Part shown: positions 21,851 to 34,048 of the stretch, piece after piece | Layout: each line of letters starts with the position of its first letter | Position numbering within the stretch: position 1 is the first letter of the stretch | Assembly (NCBI GenBank): GCA_914767715.1 | Contig: OU612072.1 | Span: 9,550,001 to 9,610,000, forward strand | Source of the DNA: Membranipora membranacea | Taxonomy: Eukaryota; Bryozoa; Gymnolaemata; Cheilostomatida; Membraniporidae | Length of the DNA: 60,000 nt | Direction: 5' to 3' | The notes under the pieces: model-generated | The model's input: the letters and a program-made list of their open reading frames with translations, nothing else | What the model was told of the DNA's origin: nothing | Databases searched by the model: none | Made by a program: the position numbers and the translations under genes

Positions 21851-23120
21851 TTAGACATGAGAAAGCATTGCATCAAAAATTTTGTTGATGCAGAAATGCT
21901 AAAAACTTATTTTGCCCCGGAGAGGGTGTGCTCAACATTTCTGTGCTATTAGTGATTGTCTTTTGTTGTGGACTGTTTCATGAATATAATTTGAGATTTC
22001 TCCTTCATAAATTATACTCCGGTTGTCTGGCCATAAAGTTAATACATAAAGAATGATTACTGATTCCGTAAATGTTTTTTGTACCGATGGATTTGTGACA
22101 AAATCATATTATAATATCTACCCCCAGCATCTATCTTATATTGGTTATCTTCAATTGAGACCTTATCAGCATATTTTAATCAGACTTTCTTTTCATTTCT
22201 TTATTTTCAAATAAAAAACCTTTGACAGGTTTGTGAGAAAACTCCCAGTTGCAGAGAGGAGGTATGGACATCGCAATAATGCTTTAACGTAAATACTTTT
22301 CCAACCTGCTATGTTTGTCTTTATAACTTTACCTTAGTCTGATATTTAACAGTCTGCGTCTCATGTGATTGATGGAGAATCTATTTTGTGGCAAACAAAT
22401 TTTAAGCTCTCTAAAAAATTACTCAGAGATAGGAAGAATCTCTTAGACTGATCATTATAGCAATAATGCTCTTTGATGGATCTATACAGGGAACCACCTG
22501 TGCTATTGGGACACCACCACTATCTGATCGAGTGATATGTATGCTACGTCCACAATACGCAAAGACATGGCAATACCCGCAACCCAGGCACTCAAATAGT
22601 TTTATTTTCTAGTAAATCTTTCACCGAATGTTAATGCTGAATGATTTCCGTTAGTTGTCAAAACCAAACGAAAGATCAAGGACCACGCAGTTTGTTATGA
22701 TTTCCCCTAATATTCGGAAGTGAAGTTGCTTTATGGGAACTTTGGTAATAAACCCTATCAAAACATATCATTATTTTTACCTCACTTGTGTTGCATTAAA
22801 TCTTAAATTGAAGCACTATCAATAATAATAATGTTTAAAATTATTTATGTTGTTGTTAGATCATCAGAAAGAGGAAGCTTCTATCTGATCTCTGACAGAT
22901 CTTCAATCAATCATCATAATATTAATGTATAATAAGTGACAAAGTTGGCAAGTGTTCTGTTTTGCTACCACCAAGCGATTGGGAAGGTAGGAAGTATTGA
23001 CTTGGGGTTAGCGTAAATTGTCATGAATGTTGATTACAAGGACAGACAGGGTAAGCAAATCCTACTCAGCCCGCTCTTCTCCAAGGTTGGGTTGTTATCT
23101 ATAAAACTTTTTATGCTCAT

Positions 23121-23351
23121 TGAGAAGCCGTGGTGCAATGGGTAAGGCATGGGTCTTTCAATTGAGAGGTCCCGTGTTCAATTCCTAGCGGAACACGGTG
23201 GTGTCAGGAAGAGCATCCGATCTTAATTGGTCCTGTGCCCCATCAGGATCCAGTCCATAGGCCCGCACTAATACCGGAAAAAAAAACCAAGCATTCTCAA
23301 GGTTTCTCACTCGGTATCACAGGGGATCGAGACTATCAATGGACGTGAGTC
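23121..23351 (+). mobile_element. tRNA-derived SINE (family C) with 10-bp TSD
   Basis: Head with GTGGTGCAATGGGTAAGGCA (A box) and GTCCCGTGTTCAATTCC (B box), followed by GGTGGTGTCAGGAAGAGCAT, a body motif widespread in invertebrate SINE/RTE 3' regions. Flanked by TTATGCTCAT at 23111-23120 and 23352-23361. Units 1 and 2 have the single-copy site (CTTATACTCATACATCTG). Confidence 0.85.
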
Positions 23352-23866
23352 TTATGCTCATGAATCTGATTGTATTAAGTCTTGGGAGCAAGGTATCCCA
23401 TGATGCATCTGCCTGGTGTTTTAAAAATAATAGGTCAGTTATAAACACTGATATATATATTTATGGATTAAGGGACCAAATCTGACAATTAACAAGCATA
23501 TGGTAAATAATGTATGATTGCTGGAAAGATCTTTGATTGGTCTAAAAGTGCAGTCATGCTACAGCCGGCCCCTTGTAAACATTTTAAAGGTCATTACTGG
23601 GACATCAGTGAAAGCTGCCAGAAGTTTAGCTAGATCTTATTACTGACACAAGTTACATCCTGACGTAATTTCTCTACAAATAGCCCTACTGTGTCTTTAC
23701 CACAAACCCATGAATTCACATCGATGGTTATAACTGTATTCTTTTTGATGGATCATCGAAAAAAGGAAGTAACCTGCTTTAATGACACACCTCCGCTAAT
23801 TACCACAAGAGATATATGGGTACAAAACTTCACTTAAATTAGCAATCCTACTACTGCCACAAGTAT

Positions 23867-23880
23867 ATAATGTTATGCCC
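23867..23880 (+). promoter_or_regulatory. Core promoter (TATA-type) of gene 5
   Basis: CCACAAGTATATAA, 83 nt upstream of the ATG at 23950. Confidence 0.65.
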
Positions 23881-23949
23881 AGAAACCTCAATATCAAAGC
23901 AGGTTAGAGACTGAAGAGAAAACAAGGAAGAAAGTATCAGATTTAAGCA

Positions 23950-25343
23950 ATGGAAGAGAAACCTGATTTAAACCGAGAAAAGAAACTCAAGCAGAGCTTG
24001 CAGCGTTATAAAGTACTCACCGTTGTAGTAACAGCTCTACTTCTAAGCAGTTTAGCCTTTATGTCATGGGCTGCAGTCGCCACAGAGATCTCCTTCCGAC
24101 CTCATGGTGATAATAAAGGGACTGTACAAGAAAGTATGGTGAGTTTTCCGTTCCAAGGGGATCGGTAGATTTCATTGTATCTTATATCTGCTACATAGGA
24201 CTGGGACTTATCTTACTAAACAAGACTGTTTTATGTCCCCAATGCTTGCAGTTGCTTTTTTAATGTATGAATTTAGTGGTGATATCGGTAGGGAATAAGA
24301 TGAATGATAATAATGATTGAAGCTTTTATGTTGGAAGATAGAGCTGAAGTTTTAAATATTTGTAAGTTGAGAACGTCTCAGTAGAGATTATATGATCTGC
24401 CTATAGTCCCATGGCAGCTTTTGGCAATTAGCGGCCTGTTGTGCAACTTAGTGTAAGGTACTGGGTGGGTGGCAGGGTGGTTGGTTGTTGGGTTTGGAAG
24501 GGTGGTGTAGTGGTTAGGATTCAAGCTTCTCAATCTGAGAGTTGCAGGTTCGAATCCCGGTCACTACCCGTACTGCCAATAACCTAGTTTGCCCAACCTT
24601 ACCTTGTTCAGGATTGCGCTAATTAGATGAGTTGTGCCATGTACCATTGATCTTATGTAAGCATATTCTCATTGGCCCCAAAAGGGGCACTGAATAGCAA
24701 ATAAAGTGATTGTTATTGTTATTATTTAATATTACAATATTACCATTGTGATCGGCATGAAAAACCTGCCAGAAGCAATTGTCAAACTCTATCCACCCAA
24801 AATCGTAAATGGAATGACAAGATAGGAGGGGGCTGCCACCAGACTACTAGTTACGGCCCATATTAGATGATCATCTTTTATACAATCATAAGTTTTCTTT
24901 GAAACTTTTGTCTCTAGATGAGCGGACCATCTGATCCTGCTGTGAGCAGTGAGAGAGAAAAGAGACAAGCTTGGGGTAATTGGCAGCAACAAGCTCAAAA
25001 AGATCCTTACTCGCATAAAACCACTCCGCCTACAGCTAGATGTCCACCGCCTCCTGCCTGCCCAGTGCCACGAGTTACCACATCATTTCAGAGTCAAAGC
25101 GAAAGATGTATTCTCCGTACCTGTAACTGCGGTACAGGCAATACTTGCAGATTTGATTGTAGAGAGATTTGTATTTTCAGAGCACCCGGAGCACCCGGAG
25201 CACCCGGAGCACCCGGAGCACCCGGAGCACCCGGAGCACCTGGATCACCTGGAACTCCTGGGGCACCAGGGCCACCTGTAGATCCTCAGATTTGTGTAAC
25301 TCGATCTTTGATAAGAAAACGTGAATGTTTTCCTCCTTCATAG
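23950..25343 (+). CDS. Collagen-like, furin-processed type II membrane protein, gene 5 (type 1, truncated C-terminal Cys module)
   Basis: Exons 23950-24138 (63 codons, ATG|GTGAGT) and 24918-25343 (TCTCTAG acceptor); 204 aa. Basic N-terminus ([11 protein letters not shown]), hydrophobic segment ending SSLAFMSW, then SGPSDPAVSSEREKR|Q (R-x-K-R). Then the W/Q segment, two Cys-Pro units, a knot C-x-C-x5-C-x3-C-x3-C and 10 uninterrupted triplets (mostly GAP). Unlike its relatives it ends ICVTRSLIRKRECFPPS, so only two of the six terminal cysteines remain. The CC-x6-C-x-C-x-C part is gone and a stop follows at once. The run of GAP triplets is nearly perfect at DNA level, so it expanded recently. 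The intron holds a SINE at 24.5 kb. Confidence 0.8.
24498..24730 (+). mobile_element. tRNA-derived SINE (family D) in intron of gene 5
   Basis: GGTGTAGTGGTTAGGAT (A box) and GCAGGTTCGAATCCC (B box), spaced about as in a tRNA, then an unrelated body. It ends in a TGATTGTTATTGTTATTATT tail. Confidence 0.8.
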
Positions 25344-25859
25344 TAACTTGAAAACTCATTTTAGACCAATTTTTTGTCTTCAAAACGATTTCTTTGTTAT
25401 AACAACCAGCCAGGGAGGCAAAATACCATTATGATGCATAGGTAAAATTGGCATACAAAGCTTCACGAATATTTCCCACTGCATTTTACCTAGATTGGAC
25501 TTCATTTTAAGTGTTATTTTAATGCTCTTTTAAAAATTTTGTTCCTGTTTGAAAAGGACATGTCTAAAATCTTCTAAATAACTCAAATATTGTCACAGTA
25601 AAATAACCTTATTATGAATTATCATACCAGATATCTTGGTTTTGTTTTACCAAAATTTAATTTTCTTATTTTTAATTTAATTGTTAATATATTGGCATGC
25701 GATAATAAAAACGTTGGCAAGAATTGTGTTTTTGCTGGAGTCAGTCTTTTTGTGGTTTCCTTGAGTCATATCCCTCGGCACCTCCCCCATTATTATTCCT
25801 GTCATTGAAAGAGAAAGTTTTCATCGACTCTCAGCCATCGTAGGAAACTCTGTTAACTC

Positions 25860-26250
25860 CATGATGATTGGCCATCTTGCATTGGACGTCAATCAATGCA
25901 TAAAGTAAAAGCTGCCAGATGTTAAATATATTTAGATCCTGACACAAAGTTTTATACTGATAGCATATCTCCACAAATAGCCACGCGATATTATTTACCA
26001 CTGATCCATAAAATCACATCAATGCAGTGACTTGATATAGCTAAAAATCTGACAGCTTTTGTATTATGCATTCATTGATGTCCCAGTGACCACCTTCAAA
26101 AACTCAGGCAAGCTGCTTGAAAAATGGCTCAGCTTTATTTTGATTCTGAACTTGAGAACCTATCAAAGATGAGAAAATTGCTGTCCATAGCCATATGTTC
26201 AGGGTCAGATATGTTCCCTCATCCATACAATATGATATATATCAGTGCTG
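25860..26250. repeat. Junction of direct and inverted copies of unit-flank sequence
   Basis: 25.90-26.02 kb repeats the unit flank in direct orientation (AAAGCTGCCAGA... CACAAATAGCC, as at 13.92-14.03 kb). From about 26.06 to 26.25 kb the flank appears as reverse complement (compare 13.72-13.93 kb: CTTGCCTGAG/CTCAGGCAAG, GATCAAATCTGACC/GGGTCAGATATG). The + strand array therefore ends in an inversion or inverted duplication near 26.03 kb. Confidence 0.65.
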
Positions 26251-26929
26251 GTGATATAACAGTACTTTGAAGCTCATAGATGCTCAACTAGACCAGACAC
26301 TCCAAGCATATCATGCACTTAAGATATATGAGAATGTTGCAGCACATTTGATTGCTACATTCAAACAACTACTGGAATGATATAACAAGTTCTAAAAAAC
26401 GCTGGTCTAACACCATTGCAATGAACACAATGTACACGAAATGAAATAATAATTAGCTGAGGAATACTCAAATGGGACAATGCAGCTCAGAAATTTTATT
26501 GACAAGGCTAATTGCAGTTGTAAGGATTTGCATGACAGTTTATGGGCAGTATACAGGCCAAAAGTTTGTGTTTTATTACATGTGAGAAATGATACAGAGG
26601 TATTTATTTTCTGAGTGGGAGTTGTCCATCGATTTCTTAAGACAAGACAACTCTTTCTATTTTTAAAATTTTTTAGCGCGGTCATATTCTATTCAGAAAG
26701 AAAATTATCACTGTTTGCGAAACAATAATCCCTGCTGACTGTAACTGCAAAACAAAATAGAACCAAATAAGCCAGCCGAATCCAATTCAGTTAACAAGTG
26801 ATTTCAGATAGCCAGTGCATAACATATTTATATATATATATAAATTGTATCTTTATATTAATATTTATAATTTATATCAAGACTTACAATTTTTTTTTAA
26901 TCATATATTAATTATAATATATACGGGTC

Positions 26930-27240
26930 AGGAGTGGTCTTATGGTTACGGGTACGGGCTTGTGATCTTTGAGGTCCAGGCGACGGCAGTCAATTCACAT
27001 TTGGTACTGGCACACCATTCATCCTAGTCAGGTCCTTGCGGAAAGGGACAAAATGCCGGAGGTCCACTGTGTGTTTGCACACCCCGCACGCAGTAAAAAG
27101 AACCCCCTCTTCTTCTTCGATGTAAAGAGTAGCTGGGTTTCCAGCGGGCATGGGTATAGGGTGCAAAATGAGTACTATGGGTCCCAGTGCCTGTACTCAA
27201 GAGAGGATAGCTCTCTCCGCTTCAAAGATGATGATGATAT
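26930..27240 (+). mobile_element. SINE (family B), full copy
   Basis: Starts GAGTGGTCTTATGGTTACGG (A-box-like), then a degraded B box (GGCAGTCAATTCAC). The body GGTACTGGCACACCATTCAT... GTCCACTGTGTGTTTG is shared with 2765-2935. Ends in a GATGATGATGATATATGATAA simple tail. Confidence 0.6.
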
Positions 27241-30200
27241 ATGATAACTTAAATTAATTGTTCAATTTAAAGCATGATTTGATTTAATATGTATAGTTAA
27301 ATTTAAAATATAGCCAAAATTTAATTTATAATTTATAAAACTTAGTTTATTTAATTAATCTAATTTAAATTCAAGTTATTATTCATCAGAGGTTCATAGG
27401 TCTTTATTCAGTTCGACATTTTAATTTAATCTGATTCAACTAGATAATAATATTTAATCTAAAATAAATATTAATTAAAATTAAAATCATTATTATAATA
27501 GTTATATTTTTAATAATGCTGTGTAATATGATGATACAGCAGATGGCATAAAGAGACTACAATGAAACATGCTGTGAAACTTCCAGTACTGCTAGCCATT
27601 CCGCTCACTTTGAACAGACCTAATTCAGCGATGCACTATTAGCACAGTTACTGACATGGAATCACACATACACCTGGCTGATCCAGAGGCAGGTTTGCGA
27701 TTCATTTAATCATGGTGAAGGCCAAGCCAAGATAAATTTGAATCTTGGCAATAAATCATAGCAATGAGTTTTCTCACAAAAAAATGTATTTATAAATACA
27801 CAAAATATGATAAGCATATATACTCATCTTGACCCTCTTCATTGAAACCTTGATATGGTGAAGGGGGAACAAAAAGATTCAGCTGTTATGAAGGGTGACT
27901 GGGTGTCAAGTATGCATTTGAATATTATCAAATCTAGTGCAATGCTCAAACGAAAGGTAAGTAATTCTCACCAAAATTGAGAAATAGAACTTTAGCAGTT
28001 GGATTATGTATGTTTTTGTATTTTCCTCCTTAAAATGGTAATACAAAGTAATGAACTAGAGTGAAATTATACTGGATAGAAATTCATCATAAAAAACATT
28101 AGTCATGAAACAAATGACAAAATCTAGGTATTTATAAAAAAAAGAGTACATGGTGACACACACTTTTTCCCGCCTGTCGTATTGATTCGTCAGGTGAGTG
28201 AGATTGGTTGTAGAAGCTATTGTCCATAGCAATTCTGGGCAGAGTATCAAAAAATGTTTGATTGGAGTGAGAGCATTGCTGATGATAGGGTCTGAATATA
28301 ATGGGACGGGTTTGACGATTGTCAGTGCACAGCGTTCAATTTGTATTATTGCGATCTTGGCTTTCATCGGTAACAAGAGACCTGGCCTGGACTGGCATAT
28401 GTTAGCACTGATCTGATGTTAGTTGTATTATACAATAACAGCCTAGACGCGCTGAGACCAAGTTGTTCGAGTTCTGCCTAGCATATAGTTGACTAGTTTT
28501 GTACATACAACCCCGATATAGTTGAAGAGATTCAGCTACTTATCAATCACAATCCCATGCAGGTCAGCATCCAATCAGTTGTCCAGCATGAACCTATTCA
28601 GATGAGATATTGACTCTAACTTCGGCTCCGTCAGGCGCAAAGGCTGCGTGTTTGAGGGGATTACTAGATGTTATTCTCAAATGCCGATCCAGTGTGGTTT
28701 GGATTGTGTCCTGCTGACAGGTCTGACTTTTTGAACAAGGTATACAATGCATGGCTGTCTTCAAACTTTACAATGTCTCACTGATGAGCAGAAAGTTCCA
28801 CTGAGATATGTCATGAGGTAAAATGAAAACATATATCTGTGTTATGTTTGTGAAAAGCATTATAGTCTCTTACACACGGATGGGAGTTATCAACTTTCAT
28901 GACACTTCACTCAAGCTGACTTAGATAGGTGCAAGATATCCATGACTTGACTCGTCTTAGCAATTTGCGCCACTTCATTTGAATCAACTCAGAGTAACTA
29001 TTTCCCAGCTTCAGTTAGCACTTAAAGGATGCCAGATTCCTCGTTCTTTTCTGGATATGTATGTTTCAATGCAATGCTTCCAAACCAACCTCCAAAAAAC
29101 CACCAACAATAAAAACCGTGGAATTTAAGAGACCACCCTGTTGCAAATACTGAAAGAATTGGTTGTCTATCTAGCTAGCATCATATATTATGTTCAGCAT
29201 CAAGTTCTAGCATCTAGCATCAAAAATCATGAATTGCAGATGAAAAAACAACTTCCCAGAAATGAGTTTATCACATTAACTTGTGGTCATTATGTGAAAC
29301 GAGAGTTACGGAGTGATAGTCTGGCTCTACAACTTTATAGAATAGCTATTAATAATATCCTTATCCACTTAAGTCCTATAGATGATAAAAATAACTTTTA
29401 CATTAATTTTCAGGTCAAATCTATTAGTTTGCATTCACATCCTTTTAATGAGTGTCCTGACCTAGCTTCAAGATAGATAAATGTCTTAGACGTAACATGT
29501 ATAGCCAATTAACATCAATTTTCTGATCTAGTCAAAGCCCTAGATGTATATGACACATATCCCAAACATTTTGAAGATCTGTTTGTACAATATATATATC
29601 ACATTTCTCAAAGGAAAGAATAACTAATATAATCGTAGATACTCCCACATTATAAGTGCTGGTAATTAGTAGTTTCATGCTTTCAGAGGAAATTAATAGT
29701 TCAGTAGGAGATGGAAATGACAATTGCACTCTCTGACATGCAATGAACATCACAAATATCTCGACTTACTTCAAATCGTGAATCAAAGTTTTTACTACTG
29801 CCATATTAGCTGTATTGTCATATCGCAACCAGGCGCTAAAATTAAATCACTGGGTTTTACATACCAAAACTGTGTTCTTTTGTGGTGACCGCCAGGGCTT
29901 AAAATCAATACTGAAAAAAATATACATTCTCTTCTGCAATATTCAAGATCGATATGTGAAAATTGTTTGATCGCGTCCTATAATTCTGTCAATGGAGTTC
30001 ATATCAATACCAAACACTTTGGGTAACTGTCTAACATATGACCTAACTTTTCAAAATTGTGTGCAGTCTGCAATTTTCTACTGCAATCTCAAACAAATAC
30101 TCACCATGCCGAAAAAAAAACAGTTTTTTTAGATAACAAACACAATGAACATCCCCTACCAAGCCCATTCAAACAGATATGTCACTTCCTGGGCATTAAT

Positions 30201-31124
30201 CATCATTGAGTAGACTTGATCTCCTTACCACAACATGTTCAGAGGAGTGCCAGAACATAGGTCACAAACAGCCTGAGCTGATAAGAGGATTCTATCTATT
30301 TTGAGTGTTCATAAGCTTTAGAAGGTTGATTGTACAATCCAGACTCTTTGATGGAAAATATAATTTAGATCATCAATGATGGATTGTAAGCGGCATCCTG
30401 ATTCAATATTTACTAGCCCTGGTCACCGCCAACACTATCATTGACCTAACAATGGGAAGAATCTCAAACTAAGTTCTATAATTTGACCCCCACCAGGTCA
30501 GTGTCATCATGAGGGGTAACCGTCGACTGAGCGGGCAGTGGTTAATAATAGAAAGAAAATGGAGCCAATAAATGCGGCAGTGATCAGAGCCCATCGTATA
30601 CAGCTGTGTTCACACAATAAATAGTAAACTGTTGCAACCAGAGGGGAATTAATTACTTTTCGATGTGTCTGAATAAGTTACCATTGAGAAATGTCCTTAA
30701 AGTCACCCTGTAAAAATATCTTTTTTGGTAGGACTTGCATAAAAGATTTTCGAAACGATGCAAAAAACTCATCAACCGTTAATAAATCACTATTATAGTC
30801 AATTTTATCCTCGTTTGGTCAACAATTATTTTTGGATAATCATGAACAGTTGAAAGTTCCGCTCTTTGTTTAATTAAATGCCGTTACCAGGAATTCAACT
30901 GAAAGGCTCCAAGAATTAGCAAAGTCATGCTTATACCTTCACGAAGTAAAAAAACGGCAGAATTTAGTTATAGCATGATAGCAAATGGAATGTAATCTCT
31001 TGAAAAATGTATAAATAATAAGGCCTTATACTTCCCTTCCAGAATGCTACCTCGAAATGGGAAGGATGAAAATCACCAATTTGAGTCTAAAAGCAGAAGT
31101 AGAATAAAGTTTAAATATTGGACG
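27241..31124. other. Gene-poor AT-rich stretch, nothing recognised
   Basis: Very AT-rich to about 27.5 kb (TTTAATTTAA-type simplicity), then ordinary intergenic sequence. No open frame carries the superfamily signature or another family I recognise. The 106-codon minus frame at 28056-28376 and the 111-codon plus frame at 29141-29476 have no supporting features. Confidence 0.45.
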
Positions 31125-32043
31125 ATGGAGGATAAATTGGCTGCTGGCAACGGTAAGATGGAAAAGTCGAGATGAAAGCTGCAGTTTTATAGAGCGACTT
31201 GTATCGTAATGGCAATTCTACTGGTTGGCTGTCTAAGCATAATATCTTTTCTTTATATTCAACTTCACACAGAAATCTAAGGTAAGGTTACATTTTACTG
31301 GCATGGATACAGGGGTCTTTTAATTAATGATGAGATAAATGAAAACTCAAAGTGAGCTGGGTGGTAGTTAGGGTTTGGTGGATTTACTTTCTTGCCAGAC
31401 AAACATTTAAGTACATGCAAGTTGGAAGTTGGAAAAAACTAGCACAATCTAAACATCAGCATCGTTTAGGTGTTGATGCAAATGTACTGTGAAGACTATG
31501 CTACTATGTCGTAGTTAAAGGCAAAACCGAACCCATCAGGTCTGTGGAGTAGTAAAACTTCAAATACTTCAAATAGACAGTCTTAGGTACAACTGATCTG
31601 ACTTACAATAGATATCACATCATTAGCTTGACATGACAAGCACACACAGTGGGTATATAGCTTCAGACTCATTTTCTTTGGGAGAATTAGGGTTAACCCC
31701 CCCCCCCCATCCCATTGCTCTTGCTGTTATAAAATAAGTAGGTTATCTTGCTCACAGTGCATTAGGGTTTTCAGTTCAAGCGAAATAAGTGAGCCAGCGT
31801 TGTTCCTGGTCTGAACATCTCATTCGGTTCATATGAGTTCCACATGCAGCTGTCTTTAAAGTAAAGCAATTTGTCTTATTTTAGTTCACCACTCAAAACG
31901 ATGAGGTAAAGCTTAATAAACGACAGCTTATGGCAGTAAGAGGCCTATGTAATACTGTTGGAGGTTTGAGTAACGCTTGCACCACCATTACTGCCACAAG
32001 AACCTGCTGTGACAACAGAGCCTTACACTGCTCATGTGTCTAA
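31125..32043 (+). pseudogene. Short Cys-peptide gene with dead exon 1 and intact exon 2
   Basis: Exon 1 from 31125 reads MEDKLAAGNGKMEKSR and then TGA (31173-31175), exactly where relatives have a basic residue. Beyond it the hydrophobic segment (VMAILLVGCLSIISF) is readable in the same frame. The end is shortened and out of frame before the donor AAG|GTAAGG at 31281. Exon 2, 31885-32043 (TTTTAG acceptor), is fully open for 52 codons: DEVKLNKR|Q, then GGLSNACTTITATRTCC...CSCV with the standard C-x8-CC-x6-C-x-C pattern. A dead anchor exon with a clean peptide exon suggests very recent death, or use of a different first exon. Confidence 0.7.
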
Positions 32044-33004
32044 CTCAATATCCTTCAGAAGAACGAAGCGATAGGCCAACATCACTTCACATATGAGTAA
32101 TGGATGGAATAATGGATGGATTCATTACTATCACCGACAAAAATAAGCCGTGTAATTCGGAGTGTACACTGGCAAAAGACAAAACATAGAAAAATCAGGC
32201 CTATGAACTGATGATACGGATTCAGTTAGTGTTTGGAATCGGTCACCACCTACTCCTATAATAAATAAAATCATTATAAATTGTACTTTTTATCAATTGC
32301 ATTTTGGCATTTGTGTCATACCCACCTGGAAAAACATTGAATGATTACGACATTGATTGAAATGTATTCAAATTGAGAAGCTAACCCTGGGGGAAACGTA
32401 TCAATTTTGAGTGAATTATGATTTTCTTTTTGTATTGTTAACATCAAATGAAAGCTTTCACTATTGCACTGGTTTAGCCCCACTGACATGATTAGCAAAA
32501 TAATGGTAGTAGTATAATATATAGTTCATTCTTATGCATTATATTTTTCAGTTGACATCGTTTATTTATGAAGTATCATAAACACTATTTATAATTGCTG
32601 TGAATAGCTTTCCCGGCTCCATTTTTTTCTCAGCGCAGTTTTGACTTACCTAACATACAGTTCTTTTGTTTGGTTGTTGGTAGGTGATGAATATTAATCA
32701 TAAAACTGCCATTCACCATGAAACATGGGTTAGATTGTGTGGAACATCAAAGTCCTGACCAGCTTCATATTTACTGTACCAACTTAGTTTTTATTTTCTG
32801 TTAAATTATAACTATCACTTCTCATGGTTCTCATATTTTCATCCATGGCAAAAGTGACCGTTGTTTCATCTATTCTAAGGGTTTTTGACTGTACAAGATA
32901 GATTTCAATGTAGCAAATTTGTTCACTCATATCAGCCGGCAGCCTACCAGTGCAAACCTAGTAAGTCATTGTATAGATAATCTGCTTTAGTTTAGCTATA
33001 GTTC

Positions 33005-33190
33005 AGCTTCTTGGCCTATTGGCTAAGGTCAAAGTGTCACTGTCAAGGCAGATTAGTGCAAGTTATTATGTGGTTTCACATGGCTTCACATTCTATCACA
33101 TCACTATCACTATCACATTCTCAGCATGAGGATTTAGGGCACCTTGCGTCCCTCTTTAGGGGCAGCCCAATCTTCTGCTTCTTACTAAGC
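33005..33190 (+). mobile_element. SINE-like retroelement with U2 snRNA-like head, second copy
   Basis: AGCTTCTTGGCCTATTGGC, then TAAGGTCAAAGTGTCACTG. It matches the 5' end of U2 snRNA (GCTTCTCGGCCTTTTGGC then TAAGATCAAGTGT) and the head at 3202-3426. The body ends with CCCTCTTTAGGGGCAGCCCA, as in the other copy. About 75 nt of the middle differ or are missing. No clear target duplication. Confidence 0.65.
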
Positions 33191-34048
33191 ATGTTTATTT
33201 ATAATAACTAATCATCGGGATTGAAAAGTCATAGAGGATTTATGATTCAGAGGAGAAATAGACATTTTGGTTTCATCTCCTAACTACGCTAAAACTTTTG
33301 AAAGCTTTCCTCTTACCTATGGGCTTGATGGGTAACAGTATCAAATGAGACAGTACCAGATTGATGAATCTAACATACTAAGTATATAAACTGCCGCTCA
33401 GCCAATATAATTGGAAGTTAGTAAAATTGCAGGCTCTTACCTGTCTATGACGATTATAAGAAGGATAATATTCGGATATAAAGATAGACCGTTATGACAG
33501 ACGTTTAATGTAAATATAATGTAAAAGTCTGAAGTTGTACAAAGGTTAACCGCTTTCGGCTAGCTCATGTTTCCATATCATTTATTATAATACATTATAT
33601 CATATTATTATATTATTATCATATTATATCATATTATGTTGCAACTGAATAACTGGCTCCAGTGAAACTCACTTAACGATGATGATGATTGGCAATTAAA
33701 TAGCTACAGGATTTTCCTCACCGCTGACTTAGATTTCGAGTGAACAAGGGTATAGGACCGGAGTGATCAACAGTCAGCTTGGAGCTTTACATTATGTCAT
33801 GCATAATACCTGAACCACAACTTTAAAATTCTAGCTAATCCAAAAATGGGGACCGTACAGGTAACTGTTGGAAAAAGTTATTTACGTGTCATAAAGATTT
33901 TTATTAGTTCGAACATAATATAGGAGGAAACAGATTCCAAATCTGTGTCCAATCGTCAACCTTAACACATCAGTGAAGTGCATGATCAGTTATTTAGGCA
34001 GCCAGCGTACTTCTGTAGAGTCTCGGTCTGAGATTAAAGAGCTCCAAT

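Noticed and set aside
23121-24560. tRNA genes at 23.1 and 24.5 kb (also 20.6 and 52.7 kb)
   Set aside because: A and B boxes are present, but acceptor-stem pairing is poor and each is fused to a repeated non-tRNA body, with target duplication in one case; they are SINE heads.
28056-28376. 106-codon minus-strand frame
   Set aside because: No motif, no paralogue in the window, AT-rich context; could not be supported.
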